A DNA stretch of 64,000 nucleotides from Sphingomonas sanxanigenens DSM 19645 = NX02 (GCF_000512205.2 NZ_CP006644.1:5222501-5286500); one strand, 5' to 3'. Shown: positions 1-9,416, counted from the stretch's first letter. A program made the numbers and translations. Notes: generated by a model not told the origin, from the letters alone.

Positions 1-2
1 TT

Positions 3-185
3 TATCGCCGCCATCGCTGGCGCGTTGAGGGCGCTCATGGCGAAGCAAAAAGCTGGCATGGACTCGCCCGCGCCGTCCGTCGCGGCCTCGGCAACATGCA
101 GATCCAAGCCTATCTCACCGCTGCGGCAATAAACTTGAAGCGGCTTGCCACGGCGCTGTTCACCGGCCTTGCGGCGCCCGCATAA
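3..185 (+). pseudogene. IS1182-like transposase, C-terminal fragment
   Basis: The frame is open from the window edge to a TAA at 183-185 and codes for the last 60 residues of a DDE transposase. It shows the pattern YRRHRWRVEGAHGEAK followed by HGLARAVRRGLGNMQIQAYL and AAINLKRLA, which is the C-terminal signature of IS1182-type (DDE_Tnp_1) transposases. The start lies outside the window, so whether the upstream part is intact cannot be seen. Being followed at once by an unrelated transposase scrap suggests it is a remnant. Confidence 0.6.
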
Positions 186-284
186 ACGGTCTGGCGTGTC
201 GCCAGCAATGACACTCCGGGCCCAACCGGCTATTGCGCCACCGCCTGAAAAAGGTTGTTCAACAGCCCCATGCGGCAGCGTTGC

Positions 285-470
285 CAGGTCGCGTTGAACA
301 GCTTGGAGACCGCCGAAACCGCCAGCGTCCAGTGGCGCAAGGTCGCCGACCAACTGCGGCCCACCGTTCTCAAGCTCGCCACCTTCATGGATGACACCGA
401 GCAGGACGTGCTCGCCTATATGACTTTCTCGCCGCAGCATCGCGCCAAGCTGCACTCGACGGATGAGATG
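285..470 (+). pseudogene. IS256-family (mutator) transposase fragment
   Basis: About 55 residues, including VQWRKVADQLRP, KLATFMDDTEQDVLAYMTF and HRAKLHST, match the conserved region of IS256-family transposases just before the usual HSTNPLERLN motif. Homology stops right after HST, and both ends run into unrelated sequence. The catalytic DDE set is absent, so this is a dead scrap. It lies between the IS1182-like fragment and the IS110 C-terminus. Confidence 0.65.
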
Positions 471-570
471 GACAAGACCTACCTCAAGAAATTGCGTTAT
501 GCAGGTGTCGCGCGAGCGAATCCGTGGCGAAGAGCGGAACCCCGGCTGCGAGTTCCGTCAGGCCGCTATG

Positions 571-1112
571 TCACAGTCCTGCCGGTTTGGAACGTCCGCG
601 CACCTTTGGCCTTGTCTCCCACTGGGCGACGAATTTCTCATAGGCCTGCTCGGCGTGGCGGGCGATTTTCATATCCTGATCGCGCAACGCCTTGATGTTG
701 TAGGCATGGGCCGGGCCAGGCTTGTTGCCCATCTTCTGCAGTTTTCCGGCCTTGAGTTCCATTGTCCGTCGTTTGTTGGCTACCAGGGCTGGGCGCGCCC
801 AGCGATAGTCAGTCTGCTTGGTCAGCAGATGCCAGCACAGCACCGTCAGCTTGCGAGCCAAGGCGACAGCCGCCACCTGATGGCCACGCTTGGCCGGATA
901 CGCGCAAAGAAGGCGTGTAGCGGCCCAGGCGTCTTTGCGGCTGCCCATGCCGCTTCGACCAGCATTGCCCTAGCGTGACTGCGGCCGACCTTGCTGATCC
1001 GCCACTGGTGAGCCGCACCGAGACCTGACTGGCGTACCCGCGGGTTAAGGCCGCAGTAGCTCACCAGCTTTTGCGGGCTCGAGAAGCGATTAATGTCGCC
1101 GATCGCCGCCAC
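571..1112 (-). pseudogene. IS110-family transposase, C-terminal part, frameshifted
   Basis: The C-terminal IS116/IS110/IS902 domain is recognisable: AAIGDINRF, KLVSYCGLNPRVRQSG, KVGRSHARAMLVEAAWAA, then RGHQVAAVALARKLTVLCWH and WARPALVANKRR. The reading frame breaks near 898. The family expects ...FFARIRAKRGHQ, but one G is missing, so the first part runs on to a stop at 846 and the true tail is in another frame ending at 571. The N-terminal RuvC-like DEDD half is gone. Its 5' end is fused in frame to IS66 tnpC near 1110, giving a chimeric open frame of 539 codons (846-2465). Confidence 0.75.
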
Positions 1113-2465
1113 GAAGCGAGTGAATGCGTCCCAGCGGCGCAGCATGTAGTTGATGGCTCTGGCGAGATCATGGTTGCGCGACAGCTTCGCGCGCTGGGCA
1201 ACGAGCCAGGAATGCAGCTCAGTCATCAGCGGCACGCTCAGTTCCTGACGTGCGGCAAGACGCTCGGCGGCGGTCTTTCCGGTGATGGCGCGCTCGATAT
1301 CGAACAGGGCGTCGATCCGTTGCACGGCTTCGAGCGCGATCGGGTAGATCTTGCCGCGTCCCTTCTTGCGGGCCGCGCCTTCGACATCGGCGAGTTCGAA
1401 AAACTTGCGCCGCGCGTGGGCGAAGCAGCCGGCCTCGATGATCGGGCCCGGCACGCGGCCTTCACGATAGAGTTCGCCGTAACCGCCATAGGCGTCGGCC
1501 TGCAGAGTGCCCGACCACGACGCAAGATGCGCTTGCGGATGCTCGCCGCGCCGGTCGCGTGAATAGTGGAACAGTGCTGCCGGCGGATCGGCTCCGGCGA
1601 ACGGCCTGTCGTCGCGGACGTAGACCCAGAGCCGGGCGATATCGGTCTTACTCTTCGCCATGACTGGCACGGTCGTGTCATCGCCATGCAGCCGCTCGGC
1701 CGCAAGGATATAGGCCTCGATCAGCCGGTAGAGCGGCATCAGCGCGAAGGCAGCGGCGCCGACCTGGTCGGCAAGCGTCGATATGCTGAGTGGCACGCCT
1801 TCGCGGGCGAATCGCTCGGCCTGGCGGTTGAGCGGCTGGTGCTGGCCATACTTCTCGAACAGCAGCATGGCGAGGAAACTCGGCCCCGCCCATCCACGCG
1901 GTACGACGTGGAACGGCGCCGGCGGCTGGGAGATCGTCTCGCAATCCCGGCAGGACACCTTCTCCCGCACGGTCTGGATGACCTTCCACGAGCGCGGGAT
2001 CACCTCGAGCGTCTCGGTGACATCCTCGCCGAGCTTCGACAACCGCGTGCTGCCGCAGGCCGGGCAGGTGCATGGTGCGGGAATGACGACGCGCTCGCGC
2101 AGAAGATGCTCGGGGAACGGCTTCCTGACCGGACGCCTGCGCTCGAACGCGGTGACGCTGGTCGCCTTGCTGGCGGCGGCCTCGGCCGCCAGATCATCCT
2201 CGCTGGCGTCGGCCTCGAGATCCGCGAGTTCCAGCTCCATCTGATCGAGCAGGCGGCCGCTGCGCTCGGCGCTGGGGCCATACTGCTCGCGCTTGAGCTT
2301 CGGGATCTGCAGCTTGAGGTGCGCGATCATCGCCTCGATCGCGCTCTCACGGGCCACGGCGTTGGCGGCGCGTGCTTCCGCCTCATCGGCGCGCTCCAGG
2401 GCAGCAGCGAGCAGCGCCTTCAGCGCATCGACGTCGTCCGGAAAGGGCGAAACAGCCGCATCCAT
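1110..2465 (-). pseudogene. tnpC: IS66-family transposase TnpC, 3'-truncated
   Basis: The first 452 residues match IS66 TnpC. They comprise an N-terminal leucine-rich coiled region (about 10-90), a zinc-binding pair CTCPAC/CRDC (about 132-175), and the catalytic core with LHGDDTTVPV (about 259-268) and LQADAYGGY (about 321-329), which supply two of the DDE acids. The family then continues with a NNxAER block carrying the catalytic Glu, but here homology ends at WDAFTRFV and switches to IS110 sequence. The protein should therefore be inactive. It starts at ATG 2465, 48 bp after the tnpB stop, as in intact IS66 elements. Confidence 0.85.
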
Positions 2466-2513
2466 GGTCGTGATGGAATCACAGATCGCCGCCCGGTTGA
2501 AGCGGAAAATGCC

Positions 2514-2855
2514 CTATCCGGCACTCTGCGGACGCCAGCCATACTGCGGGTTACGCCAGTCGATCCCGTCGAGCAGGCAGGCAAGCTGAGAGGCGGTCAG
2601 CGACACGATCCCGTCTTTCGCCGATGGCCACACGAACCGGCCCTTCTCCAGCCGCTTCGCATACAGCGACATGCCGATCCCGTCGTGCCAGACGATCTTC
2701 ACCAGCGAACCGGCGCGACCCCGGAACACGTAAAGATCGCCGCCATGCGGATCACGCTTCAGGCCTTGCTGGACCAGCAGAGCCAGGCCTTGCATCCCCT
2801 TCCTCATGTCCGTGTGGCCCATTGCGATCCGCACCCGCGCGCTCGACGGGATCAC
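2514..2855 (-). CDS. tnpB: IS66 family accessory protein TnpB (Orf2)
   Basis: The 113-residue product matches IS66 Orf2/TnpB along its full length: VRIAMGHTDMRKGMQGLAL, DLYVFRGRAG, VKIVWHDGIGMSLYAKRLEKG and a C-terminal DWRNPQYGWRP. I chose the GTG at 2855 because it overlaps the TnpA stop (GTGA at 2852-2855), the usual coupling in IS66. A longer frame reaching to 2936 would add 27 residues of tnpA sequence. The gene looks intact, but its partners tnpA and tnpC are broken, so it is probably non-functional. Confidence 0.85.
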   Translation of the reverse strand: MIPSSARVRIAMGHTDMRKGMQGLALLVQQGLKRDPHGGDLYVFRGRAGSLVKIVWHDGIGMSLYAKRLEKGRFVWPSAKDGIVSLTASQLACLLDGIDWRNPQYGWRPQSAG

Positions 2856-2940
2856 CGCAATGCCTTCAGCGCCGCCGTGATCGCCGCCGGCGATGCCGAT
2901 GGGAAAATGCTCATCCTCCCTCGTGCACAGGACCATGAGA
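2852..2940 (-). pseudogene. tnpA: IS66 TnpA C-terminal remnant
   Basis: Directly upstream of tnpB, a frame ending PAAITAALKALR and a TGA that overlaps the tnpB GTG looks like the tail of IS66 TnpA (Orf1). The helix-turn-helix half that should precede it is missing: within about 60 bp one reaches the end of the DUF1593 gene. The left end of the IS66 element has therefore been deleted. The family call rests mainly on position and coupling, since the remnant is only about 20-30 codons. Confidence 0.5.
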
Positions 2941-2975
2941 GCATTCTGCTTTCGTCACGAAGCGCCGTTTGCCCC

Positions 2976-4415
2976 TCACTCCACCACGTCGATGACCACC
3001 CGCCTGTAGCGCGTCAGCCGCGGCGTGCCGTGGTCGGTCACCGCCAGGATGATGTGCATCGTGCCGGTGCCGGGCGGGGCGACGCGATTGGTCTTGACCG
3101 TCAGCCAGGCCTTGGGCTGGTCGGCATTGTTGATGTCCAGCCGAACGCCGCTGACCGCGTTCATCATGCCGCGCGTGCCCGCCTCCTCATAGGCGAACCA
3201 TTCGTAGGAAAGCGCGTCGCCATCCGGGTCGGTCGAGGCGGTGGCGCCGAGGTCGACGCGCGCGCCGGGTTTGGCGGTGATGAAGGCGGGATGGTCGAGC
3301 TTCGGCACCGGCGGGTGGTTGGCCTCGGCATAGGGCTTCACCGTCCAGTCCATCCGCGCCGCGAAATCATTCTGGACGGCGGGCCGCCAGCGCCAGACCG
3401 TCGCATGGTTGGAAGTGTGCCATTCGCCGTCGCGGCCCAGCACCTCATCCTGCACATTGGTCCAGATCGGCCGCGTCTCGGGGGCGAGGAACCACTTCTC
3501 CGTCTTCGGCGTGTAAAGCTCGTAACGGCCGCCCCAGCCACCCCATTCGGGGTGCGCGGGATCGCTCAGGCCATTGTCGACCAGGTTGAGGAAGGCGGGT
3601 GTGTCGCCCTCCATCTGGTAGATCCAGTTGGGATATTCGGCGCCCAGCACGCCCTTGTTGCGGATGTTCCGGTTGATCCATTCATTGCTGACCAGTGCGA
3701 AGTCCGCGCCGTCGAAGCGACCGTGGAACCTGTCGCCGCTGATGCCGATCCACGTCGAATCGTGGAAGCTCACCCCGGGGCTGACGATGTAGAACAGGCC
3801 CGGGAATTCGCGGCGGATCCAAGGCCCGCTATCGTCCTGATCGGAGATCGCATAGACGCGCAGCTTGGCGACGAACGCCGCCAGCGCTGCCTTCGAGCGC
3901 GTTTTGCGGACCGTCCACAGCGCCTGCCCCAGCACGCCGGGGCCGCCCCACACGCTCACCCACAGCGGTCGCGCATCGGCGCGGTCGACCGCGCGGATCA
4001 GCGCCTCCGACCCCGGCGAATCCTTGCCTTCGCCGATCCCCGCCATGCCGTCGATCACCGGCCCCTGCGAAATGCCGGCGCGGAGCGTGGCGGCGGCGGG
4101 GAAGCCGGGTTCGTGCCGTTCCAGATTGTCGCGCACCTCGCCATAGGCGGCGACCACCTTCTCGATCAGTTCGGGATGGACGCCGTCGCGGTGGCGCGTG
4201 GCGACCAGCCCCTCGATGTCGATCTGGTTGGCATAGGTCATCAGCCGCACCATCGACTGCTTGTCGTCGGGATCGCCGCCGATGTCGGAGAGGACGAACA
4301 GGCGCGGCCTGGCGCGGGACTCGGACTGGCCGGTGGCCGCGAAGGGCGCGAATGCCAGCGATGCGAGCGCGGCGGCGGCCGCCGCGGTGCGGAGCCATTG
4401 GGTGTGAAGGCGCAT
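2976..4415 (-). CDS. Secreted DUF1593 / nucleoside-hydrolase-like protein
   Basis: The 479-residue protein begins with a signal peptide (basic start, hydrophobic Ala-rich run to about residue 28). The mature part starts with RPRLFVLSDIGGDPDDKQS, the DUF1593 signature, in which the Asp cluster resembles the calcium site of nucleoside hydrolases. The C-terminal 120 residues (about 355-479) look like an Ig/PKD-type beta domain, with STDPDGDALSYEW. DUF1593 proteins are often linked to polysaccharide breakdown and have been called cellulose-binding; the exact substrate is unknown. It lies 120 bp downstream of a TonB receptor on the same strand and is probably its co-operating hydrolase, though a strong hairpin sits between them. 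Confidence 0.75.
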   Translation of the reverse strand: MRLHTQWLRTAAAAAALASLAFAPFAATGQSESRARPRLFVLSDIGGDPDDKQSMVRLMTYANQIDIEGLVATRHRDGVHPELIEKVVAAYGEVRDNLERHEPGFPAAATLRAGISQGPVIDGMAGIGEGKDSPGSEALIRAVDRADARPLWVSVWGGPGVLGQALWTVRKTRSKAALAAFVAKLRVYAISDQDDSGPWIRREFPGLFYIVSPGVSFHDSTWIGISGDRFHGRFDGADFALVSNEWINRNIRNKGVLGAEYPNWIYQMEGDTPAFLNLVDNGLSDPAHPEWGGWGGRYELYTPKTEKWFLAPETRPIWTNVQDEVLGRDGEWHTSNHATVWRWRPAVQNDFAARMDWTVKPYAEANHPPVPKLDHPAFITAKPGARVDLGATASTDPDGDALSYEWFAYEEAGTRGMMNAVSGVRLDINNADQPKAWLTVKTNRVAPPGTGTMHIILAVTDHGTPRLTRYRRVVIDVVE

Positions 4416-4503
4416 CGGCAGATATCCCCTCTTCGCCGCCCGGGGCAGATCGATTTCGTTTGCCTTCGCTTATCCTTCGATTGGCTTGGATATCAAGGGG
4501 TAT

Positions 4504-4529
4504 AGCCCCTCCTCTGAAGAGGAGGGGCT
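4504..4529 (-). terminator. Perfect hairpin between TonB receptor and DUF1593 gene
   Basis: Two 11-base arms (AGCCCCTCCTC and its complement) flank a 4-base loop. The hairpin starts 7 bp after the TonB receptor stop codon and ends 89 bp before the DUF1593 start. No clear U-run follows, so it may be a partial terminator or an mRNA-stabilising stem that lets the receptor be made in excess of the enzyme. Confidence 0.55.
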
Positions 4530-4535
4530 CGAACG

Positions 4536-6815
4536 TTATCGCAGCTTGCCCGTAAGCGAGACGCCGATGATGCGCGGTTCGTTGAGCACCGCGGCCATAT
4601 AATTCTCGATCACGCCCTTGAGGTTCTTCTCGTTGGTGATGTTGCGCGCGAACAGCGCGACCTCATAGGCGCCGTCCCCGCCGACATAGCCGAGCTTCAG
4701 GCCGCCTTCGAAATTGCCCTTCGAGGTGAATTCCGGCGTCTCGTAGAGCACGAAGTTGGTATAGCCCTGCACGTTCCAGTCGGTCGCGATGAAGACCTTG
4801 CCATCGTCGCCCACCGGCAGGTCGTAGCGCGCGGCGACGTTGAGGTTGTATTTCGGCGCGTTGGGCAGCGGGTTGCCGTCGATCTGCGCGAAGGTGTTGG
4901 CGCCGACCTTGATCGTCGGATCCTCGACCGTGCAGACGATCACGCCGCTCAGCGCGCAGACCTGCGCATAGACCTCATCATCCTTGATCTCGGTGTGCAG
5001 CAGGCTGAGACCCGCGGTCAGCGAGAGGTTGGGCACCGGACGCCATTCGGCATCCGCCTCGAAACCATAGGCATCGGCCTTGTCGGCGTTGAACAGCACG
5101 CCGTTGCCGTTCGAATCATTGCCGTTGAGCTGGATGTCGTCGACCCGCCAGGTGAAGGCGGTGGCGTTGAGGCGCAGCGTGTTGTCGAACAGGCTGGTCT
5201 TGATGCCGGCTTCCCACGACAGGATGGTTTCCGAATCCGCGGTGGTGAAATCGGCGTTGAACACCGCCGAGCGGCCCTGGATGGTGGGCCCACGGAAACC
5301 GCGCGCGACGCGGGCGTAGAGGCTGACGTCCGGGCTCGCTTCATAGAGCGCGCTGATGTCCCAGCTCAGCTTGGTGTCGGACAGGCGGACATCGGTGCGG
5401 CCGCGATAGGTGACGACGCCTGCGGCGGTGTCCGCGGTCTTCAGCAGCCGGGTCTTCTTCGTATCCTCGGTCTCGCGCGCACCGGCGGTGATGGTGACGT
5501 TCGGCGCGACGCGGTAGCTCGCCTGCCCGAACAGCGCCCATGAGGTGTTGACGTTGCGCAGCCGCACCCAGTTGTTGGGGTTGCGCGCCGCCGTCGTCAG
5601 GAAGAACGCGCGCTGGTAGAAATCGGTGGTGTCGCGGCTGTCGAAATACATGCCGCCGACCTGCCACTTGAAGTCGCCGTCGCCTGTGCTGGCGAGGCGG
5701 ACTTCCTGGGTGATCTGGTCGAGATCGCGGATCTGCCCCTGCGACTGGCCGAAGCCGATGCCGCCGAAATCGGCCGCGGCGCCGCCATCGGTATCGCCGC
5801 GGCTGTAGCCCGAGGTGGTCTCGTAGGCGGTGATCGAGGTCAGCGCGACCGAACCGAATTCATAGGTCGCGTTGATCGAGCCGCCGTAGGTGTCATAGCC
5901 CTGCGGGTTGTTGTCCGCCTCGTCATAGGACACGCGCGTGCGCGAAACATCGGAGACGTCGTTCGAGCCCTTGCGGAGCGCGTTGCGCAGGAACAGGGTC
6001 GAGGTGCCGTCATACCAGCGGGCATGCGCCGACCCGAGGATCGAGACGCTTTCGGTGGGGGTGAACAGCAGCTGCGCGCGGACGTTGCGATCGTCGAACC
6101 CGCCCATCGCATTCTTCTTCGGCGTGACGGTGCCGTCGGCGCTCGTCCCTGCGAAGACATTGTCGATATAGTCGTCGCGGTGCTGGATCAGCGTCGAGAT
6201 GCGGAAGGCCAGCTTGTCCGGCACGATCGCGCCGCCGATGCCGGCGTCGAGCGTGGCGGTGTTGAAGCTGCCGAACGATGCGGAGGCGCGGCCCTGAAGC
6301 TGCTGGCTCGGGCGGATCGTATCGAACTTGATGATGCCGGCGGTGGTGTTGCGGCCGAACAGCGAGCCCTGCGGCCCGCGCAGCACCTCGACCTGCGCGA
6401 CGTCATAGACCGGGTTCGACTTGAGCACGACATGCTCGAGGACGACATCGTCCTGGATGATCGAGACCGGCTGCGAGGCGCCGAGGTAGAAGTCGATATT
6501 GCCCAGACCGCGGATGTAGAAGCGCGGGAAGATGCGGCCGGTGGTGGTTTCGGCATAGAGGCTGGGGATGCGGCCCGACAGCGCGAGCAGCGTATCGTCT
6601 CCGCCCGACTGGAAGGTGCGCAGATCGTCGCCGCTGGCGACGCCGACCGACACCGGCACCTTCTGCAGATTTTCCGAGCGACGCTCGGCGGTGACGACGA
6701 TGTCGGTCAGCCCGCCGGTGTCTTCCGCCTCCGGGGCCTCCTGCGCGAGCAACGCGGTCGCGGGAAAGGCGGCGCTGGCGAGGATGGCGCATTTGAGCAA
6801 CGCGAACTTGGACAT
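4536..6815 (-). CDS. TonB-dependent outer-membrane receptor
   Basis: The 759-residue protein has a signal peptide (to about residue 25) and a TonB-box-like DIVVTAERR near residue 40. An N-terminal plug follows, with ISRLPSLYAETTTGR-type and LRGPQGSLFGRNTTAG motifs (about 60-165), and then a 22-strand type beta-barrel. RGPQGSLFGRNTTAG is typical of the large sphingomonad receptor family that imports sugars, aromatic compounds or siderophores. It shares strand and likely operon with the secreted DUF1593 protein, which favours a glycan or glycoside ligand. The chain ends in GKLR rather than the usual terminal Phe. The ligand cannot be read from the sequence. Confidence 0.85.
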   Translation of the reverse strand: MSKFALLKCAILASAAFPATALLAQEAPEAEDTGGLTDIVVTAERRSENLQKVPVSVGVASGDDLRTFQSGGDDTLLALSGRIPSLYAETTTGRIFPRFYIRGLGNIDFYLGASQPVSIIQDDVVLEHVVLKSNPVYDVAQVEVLRGPQGSLFGRNTTAGIIKFDTIRPSQQLQGRASASFGSFNTATLDAGIGGAIVPDKLAFRISTLIQHRDDYIDNVFAGTSADGTVTPKKNAMGGFDDRNVRAQLLFTPTESVSILGSAHARWYDGTSTLFLRNALRKGSNDVSDVSRTRVSYDEADNNPQGYDTYGGSINATYEFGSVALTSITAYETTSGYSRGDTDGGAAADFGGIGFGQSQGQIRDLDQITQEVRLASTGDGDFKWQVGGMYFDSRDTTDFYQRAFFLTTAARNPNNWVRLRNVNTSWALFGQASYRVAPNVTITAGARETEDTKKTRLLKTADTAAGVVTYRGRTDVRLSDTKLSWDISALYEASPDVSLYARVARGFRGPTIQGRSAVFNADFTTADSETILSWEAGIKTSLFDNTLRLNATAFTWRVDDIQLNGNDSNGNGVLFNADKADAYGFEADAEWRPVPNLSLTAGLSLLHTEIKDDEVYAQVCALSGVIVCTVEDPTIKVGANTFAQIDGNPLPNAPKYNLNVAARYDLPVGDDGKVFIATDWNVQGYTNFVLYETPEFTSKGNFEGGLKLGYVGGDGAYEVALFARNITNEKNLKGVIENYMAAVLNEPRIIGVSLTGKLR

Positions 6816-7096
6816 GGATATACCCCCCGAAACACTATGTTACAAACGCAAGACGGGCAGGCGCGACCGACCGGCGGCGCGATCGGGAAAAGATCGCCGC
6901 TGCCGATGGTTGTGCGTCTGCGTCTTGTGACTGGGCGGGCGGTTAGGCCCGCCCAAGGTCAGTTTGATGACAGCGACGAACGGTTTGCCGCATCGCAACA
7001 TCCGGATTGCGGAGCGTGCCGCTCCCCTGCTAGCGACCACGACAGTCGCCGGCCTGTTGGGGGGCCATCGGTTCAGACCTGCGTGCCGGATGTGCA

Positions 7097-7732
7097 ATGA
7101 CCATCATCGAAACAATCCTGGCCGCAGTGGCGGCGTTCATCATCGCGATCATCCGGTTCAGCGGCTATTGGGGCATCATGCTGCTGATGGCGATCGAATC
7201 GGCGTGCATTCCGCTGCCGTCCGAGATCATCATGCCGTTCGGCGGCTATATGGTTTCCACCGGCGAGCTGAACCTGTTCCTGGTGGCGACCGCCGGCGCG
7301 ATCGGCTGCAACCTCGGTTCGATCCCCGCCTATGAGATCGGCAAGCGCGGTGGCCGCGTCGCGATCGAGCGCTGGGGCCGCTACCTGCTGCTCGACGTCA
7401 AGGATCTGGAGTGGGCGGAGCGCTTCTTCGCGAAGATGGGCGGCCCGGCGGTGCTGATCGCGCGCATGCTGCCGATCGTCCGTTCGTTCATCGCCTTCCC
7501 CGCGGGCATCGCCCGGATGCCGCTGGTGCCCTTCCACATCTATACCTTCGTCGGATCGTGGCCGTGGTGCTTCGGCCTTGCCTGGGTGGGCATGGTGCTG
7601 GGCGACAAGTGGCACAGCGATCCGCGGATGCACCAGTTCTTCCATGACTTCCACCTGGTGTTCGCCGCGGTGTTCGTCGCGGCCGGCGCCTGGTATATCT
7701 GGCATCGGCTGAAGACGCGCGTCGGCCGTTGA
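7097..7732 (+). CDS. DedA family membrane protein
   Basis: The 211-residue polytopic protein matches the DedA/VTT (SNARE-associated) family. The N-terminal half has the conserved acidic ESACIPLPSEIIMPFGGY segment, and the middle has the motif RMLPIVRSFIAFPAGIARMP with the family's essential arginines. DedA proteins act in the inner membrane as undecaprenyl-phosphate or lipid flippases and affect proton-motive force and drug tolerance. Length is typical. It stops 2 bp before the start of the EamA gene, so the two are co-transcribed. It is divergent from the TonB receptor at 4536-6815. Confidence 0.9.
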   Translation: MTIIETILAAVAAFIIAIIRFSGYWGIMLLMAIESACIPLPSEIIMPFGGYMVSTGELNLFLVATAGAIGCNLGSIPAYEIGKRGGRVAIERWGRYLLLDVKDLEWAERFFAKMGGPAVLIARMLPIVRSFIAFPAGIARMPLVPFHIYTFVGSWPWCFGLAWVGMVLGDKWHSDPRMHQFFHDFHLVFAAVFVAAGAWYIWHRLKTRVGR

Positions 7733-7734
7733 CG

Positions 7735-8652
7735 ATGCGTTCGGGCGGCTGGCGCGGGGGCGCGGCCGCCGCCTATGCGATGCTGGGCATCGTGATGCTG
7801 CTGTGGGCGGGCAATTCGATCGTCGGCCGCGCGGTGCGCAACGACATTCCGCCCTTCACCCTGACCTTCGTGCGCTGGACCGGCGCGGTGCTGGTGCTGC
7901 TGCCCTTCGCCGCGCGCCACCTGGTCGCGGAGCGGCGTGCGATCGTCGCCGCGTGGCGGCCGATCCTGCTGCTGGCGGCGACCGGCGTGATCGCGTTCAA
8001 TGCGCTGCTCTATACCGCGCTGCACCACACCACCGCCACCAACGGCCTGCTCATCCAGGCGGCGATCCCCGCTTTCGTGCTGCTGTTCGACCGGGTGGCG
8101 TTCGGCGCGCGCCCGGCCGCCGCCGCGGTGGCCGGGGTGGCGATCTCGATGATCGGCGTCGCCACCATCGTGTTGCGCGGCGACCTGCACGCGATCGGCA
8201 GCTTCCGCTTCGCGACCGGCGACCTGCTGGTGCTCGCCGCAGTGGTGGCCTGGGCGATCTACACGATCGCGCTGCAGCTGCGACCGGCGATCCATCCGCT
8301 GAGCCTGCTCGCCACCACCTTCACGATCGGCGCGGTGGCGATGCTGCCGCTGGCGCTCACCGAATGGCCGCGCATCGTTGCGATCGACTGGCGGCCGGGC
8401 GTCGTCGCCGCCTTCGCCTATGTGGCCGTGCTCCCCTCGGTGGTCGCCTTCTTCCTCTACAACGCCGCGGTCGATGCGCTGGGGCCGGCGCGGCCGGGGC
8501 AGGCGATCACCTTGATGCCGCTGTTCGGCGCCCTGCTCGCCGCCCCGTTGCTTGGCGAGGACCTGCATGGCTATCATCTCGCCGGCATGGCGCTGATCCT
8601 GTCGGGCATCCTCGTCACCGCCATCCTCGGCCAGCGACGCGGGGCTGGCTGA
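7735..8652 (+). CDS. EamA / DMT-superfamily transporter
   Basis: The product of about 305 residues has ten hydrophobic segments arranged as two EamA repeats (WAGNSIVGRAVRND near the start; a second repeat from about residue 150). This is the drug/metabolite exporter fold of the inner membrane, and the substrate is unknown. I chose ATG 7735, just past the DedA TGA (7730-7732); a TTG at 7729 is a weaker alternative. An exporter beside DedA in one operon suggests an envelope or efflux role, but this is only context. Confidence 0.85.
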   Translation: MRSGGWRGGAAAAYAMLGIVMLLWAGNSIVGRAVRNDIPPFTLTFVRWTGAVLVLLPFAARHLVAERRAIVAAWRPILLLAATGVIAFNALLYTALHHTTATNGLLIQAAIPAFVLLFDRVAFGARPAAAAVAGVAISMIGVATIVLRGDLHAIGSFRFATGDLLVLAAVVAWAIYTIALQLRPAIHPLSLLATTFTIGAVAMLPLALTEWPRIVAIDWRPGVVAAFAYVAVLPSVVAFFLYNAAVDALGPARPGQAITLMPLFGALLAAPLLGEDLHGYHLAGMALILSGILVTAILGQRRGAG

Positions 8653-8696
8653 GCGCCGGCCGCTGGGATAGACTGGCGTCTCGCGAAGGACCGCCC

Positions 8697-9353
8697 ATGG
8701 CCGATGACGACCTGCCCGAGGACAGCAAGCTCACCCGCTCCAAACGGCGCTGGGCGGAGGACGGCAAATTCCTGACCGGCCACCGCGCCCGCCCGGAGAC
8801 CGACCGCCTGCCGCCCGGCCAGCATCTCGTGCGCGACTGGCCGGTGCTCGACCTCGGCGCGCAGCCGGACATCGCCGCCGAGCGGTGGCGGCTGAAGGTG
8901 GGCGGGCTGGTGGCACGGCCGGTGACGCTCGACTGGGCGGCGCTGATGGCGCTGCCGCAGACCATGCTGCGCTCCGACATCCACTGCGTCACGACATGGT
9001 CGCGCTACGACAATGACTGGACGGGGGTGCTGACCCGCGACCTGCTCGATCTGGTCGAACCCCGCGACGAGGCCGCCTTCCTGATGCTGCACGGCTATGA
9101 CGGCTATACCACCAACGTGCCGCTTGCCGATTTCGCCGACCGCCAAGCGATGCTGGTGCACAGCTGGCAGGGCAGGCCGCTGGAGCGCGCGCATGGCGGG
9201 CCGGTGCGGCTGGTGATCCCGCATCTCTATTTCTGGAAGAGCGCCAAATGGCTGCGCGGCATCGACGTGCTGGGTGCCGACAAGCCGGGATACTGGGAAC
9301 AGAACGGCTATCATATGCGCGGCGATCCCTGGGACGAGGAGCGCTACGGCTGA
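8697..9353 (+). CDS. Sulfite-oxidase-like molybdopterin oxidoreductase
   Basis: The 218-residue protein has the oxidoreductase molybdopterin-binding fold: HLVRDWPVLDLGAQP, a DIHCVTTWSRYDNDW segment whose Cys is the expected molybdenum ligand, and HGGPVRLVIPHLYFWKSAKW near the C-terminus. It is the short YuiH-like form with one cofactor domain and no dimerisation domain. No signal peptide is seen, so it is probably cytoplasmic. It starts 44 bp after the EamA stop and 64 bp before the PEBP gene, and may share their transcript. Substrate unknown. Confidence 0.85.
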   Translation: MADDDLPEDSKLTRSKRRWAEDGKFLTGHRARPETDRLPPGQHLVRDWPVLDLGAQPDIAAERWRLKVGGLVARPVTLDWAALMALPQTMLRSDIHCVTTWSRYDNDWTGVLTRDLLDLVEPRDEAAFLMLHGYDGYTTNVPLADFADRQAMLVHSWQGRPLERAHGGPVRLVIPHLYFWKSAKWLRGIDVLGADKPGYWEQNGYHMRGDPWDEERYG

Positions 9354-9416
9354 TCCGGAACGCGGCGCGGACACAACCGCGCCCGCGCACGTTGACCGCC
9401 AGCAAGGAGGAGCTCG

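Larger units (their letters stand above)
1..2975. mobile_element. Composite graveyard of four insertion sequence remnants
   Basis: This stretch holds only transposase pieces, no intact element. From left to right they are an IS1182-like C-terminus (plus), an IS256 fragment (plus), an IS110 C-terminus (minus) and the tnpC-tnpB-tnpA part of an IS66 element (minus). The IS110 piece is joined in frame to the truncated IS66 tnpC at about 1110. I saw no complete terminal inverted repeats or target duplications, so outer limits are uncertain. The right limit lies between the IS66 remnant and the DUF1593 stop codon at 2976. Repeated insertion and deletion is inferred. Confidence 0.75.

Noticed and set aside
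1566-4505. Long 979-codon plus-strand open frame
   Set aside because: It is antisense to the IS66 remnant and DUF1593 gene, His/Arg/Gly/Ala-rich and lacks any domain; such frames arise easily in GC-rich DNA.
6816-7096. Riboswitch upstream of dedA or the TonB receptor
   Set aside because: Only one 8-bp hairpin (6932-6955) is present; no known riboswitch core was recognised.
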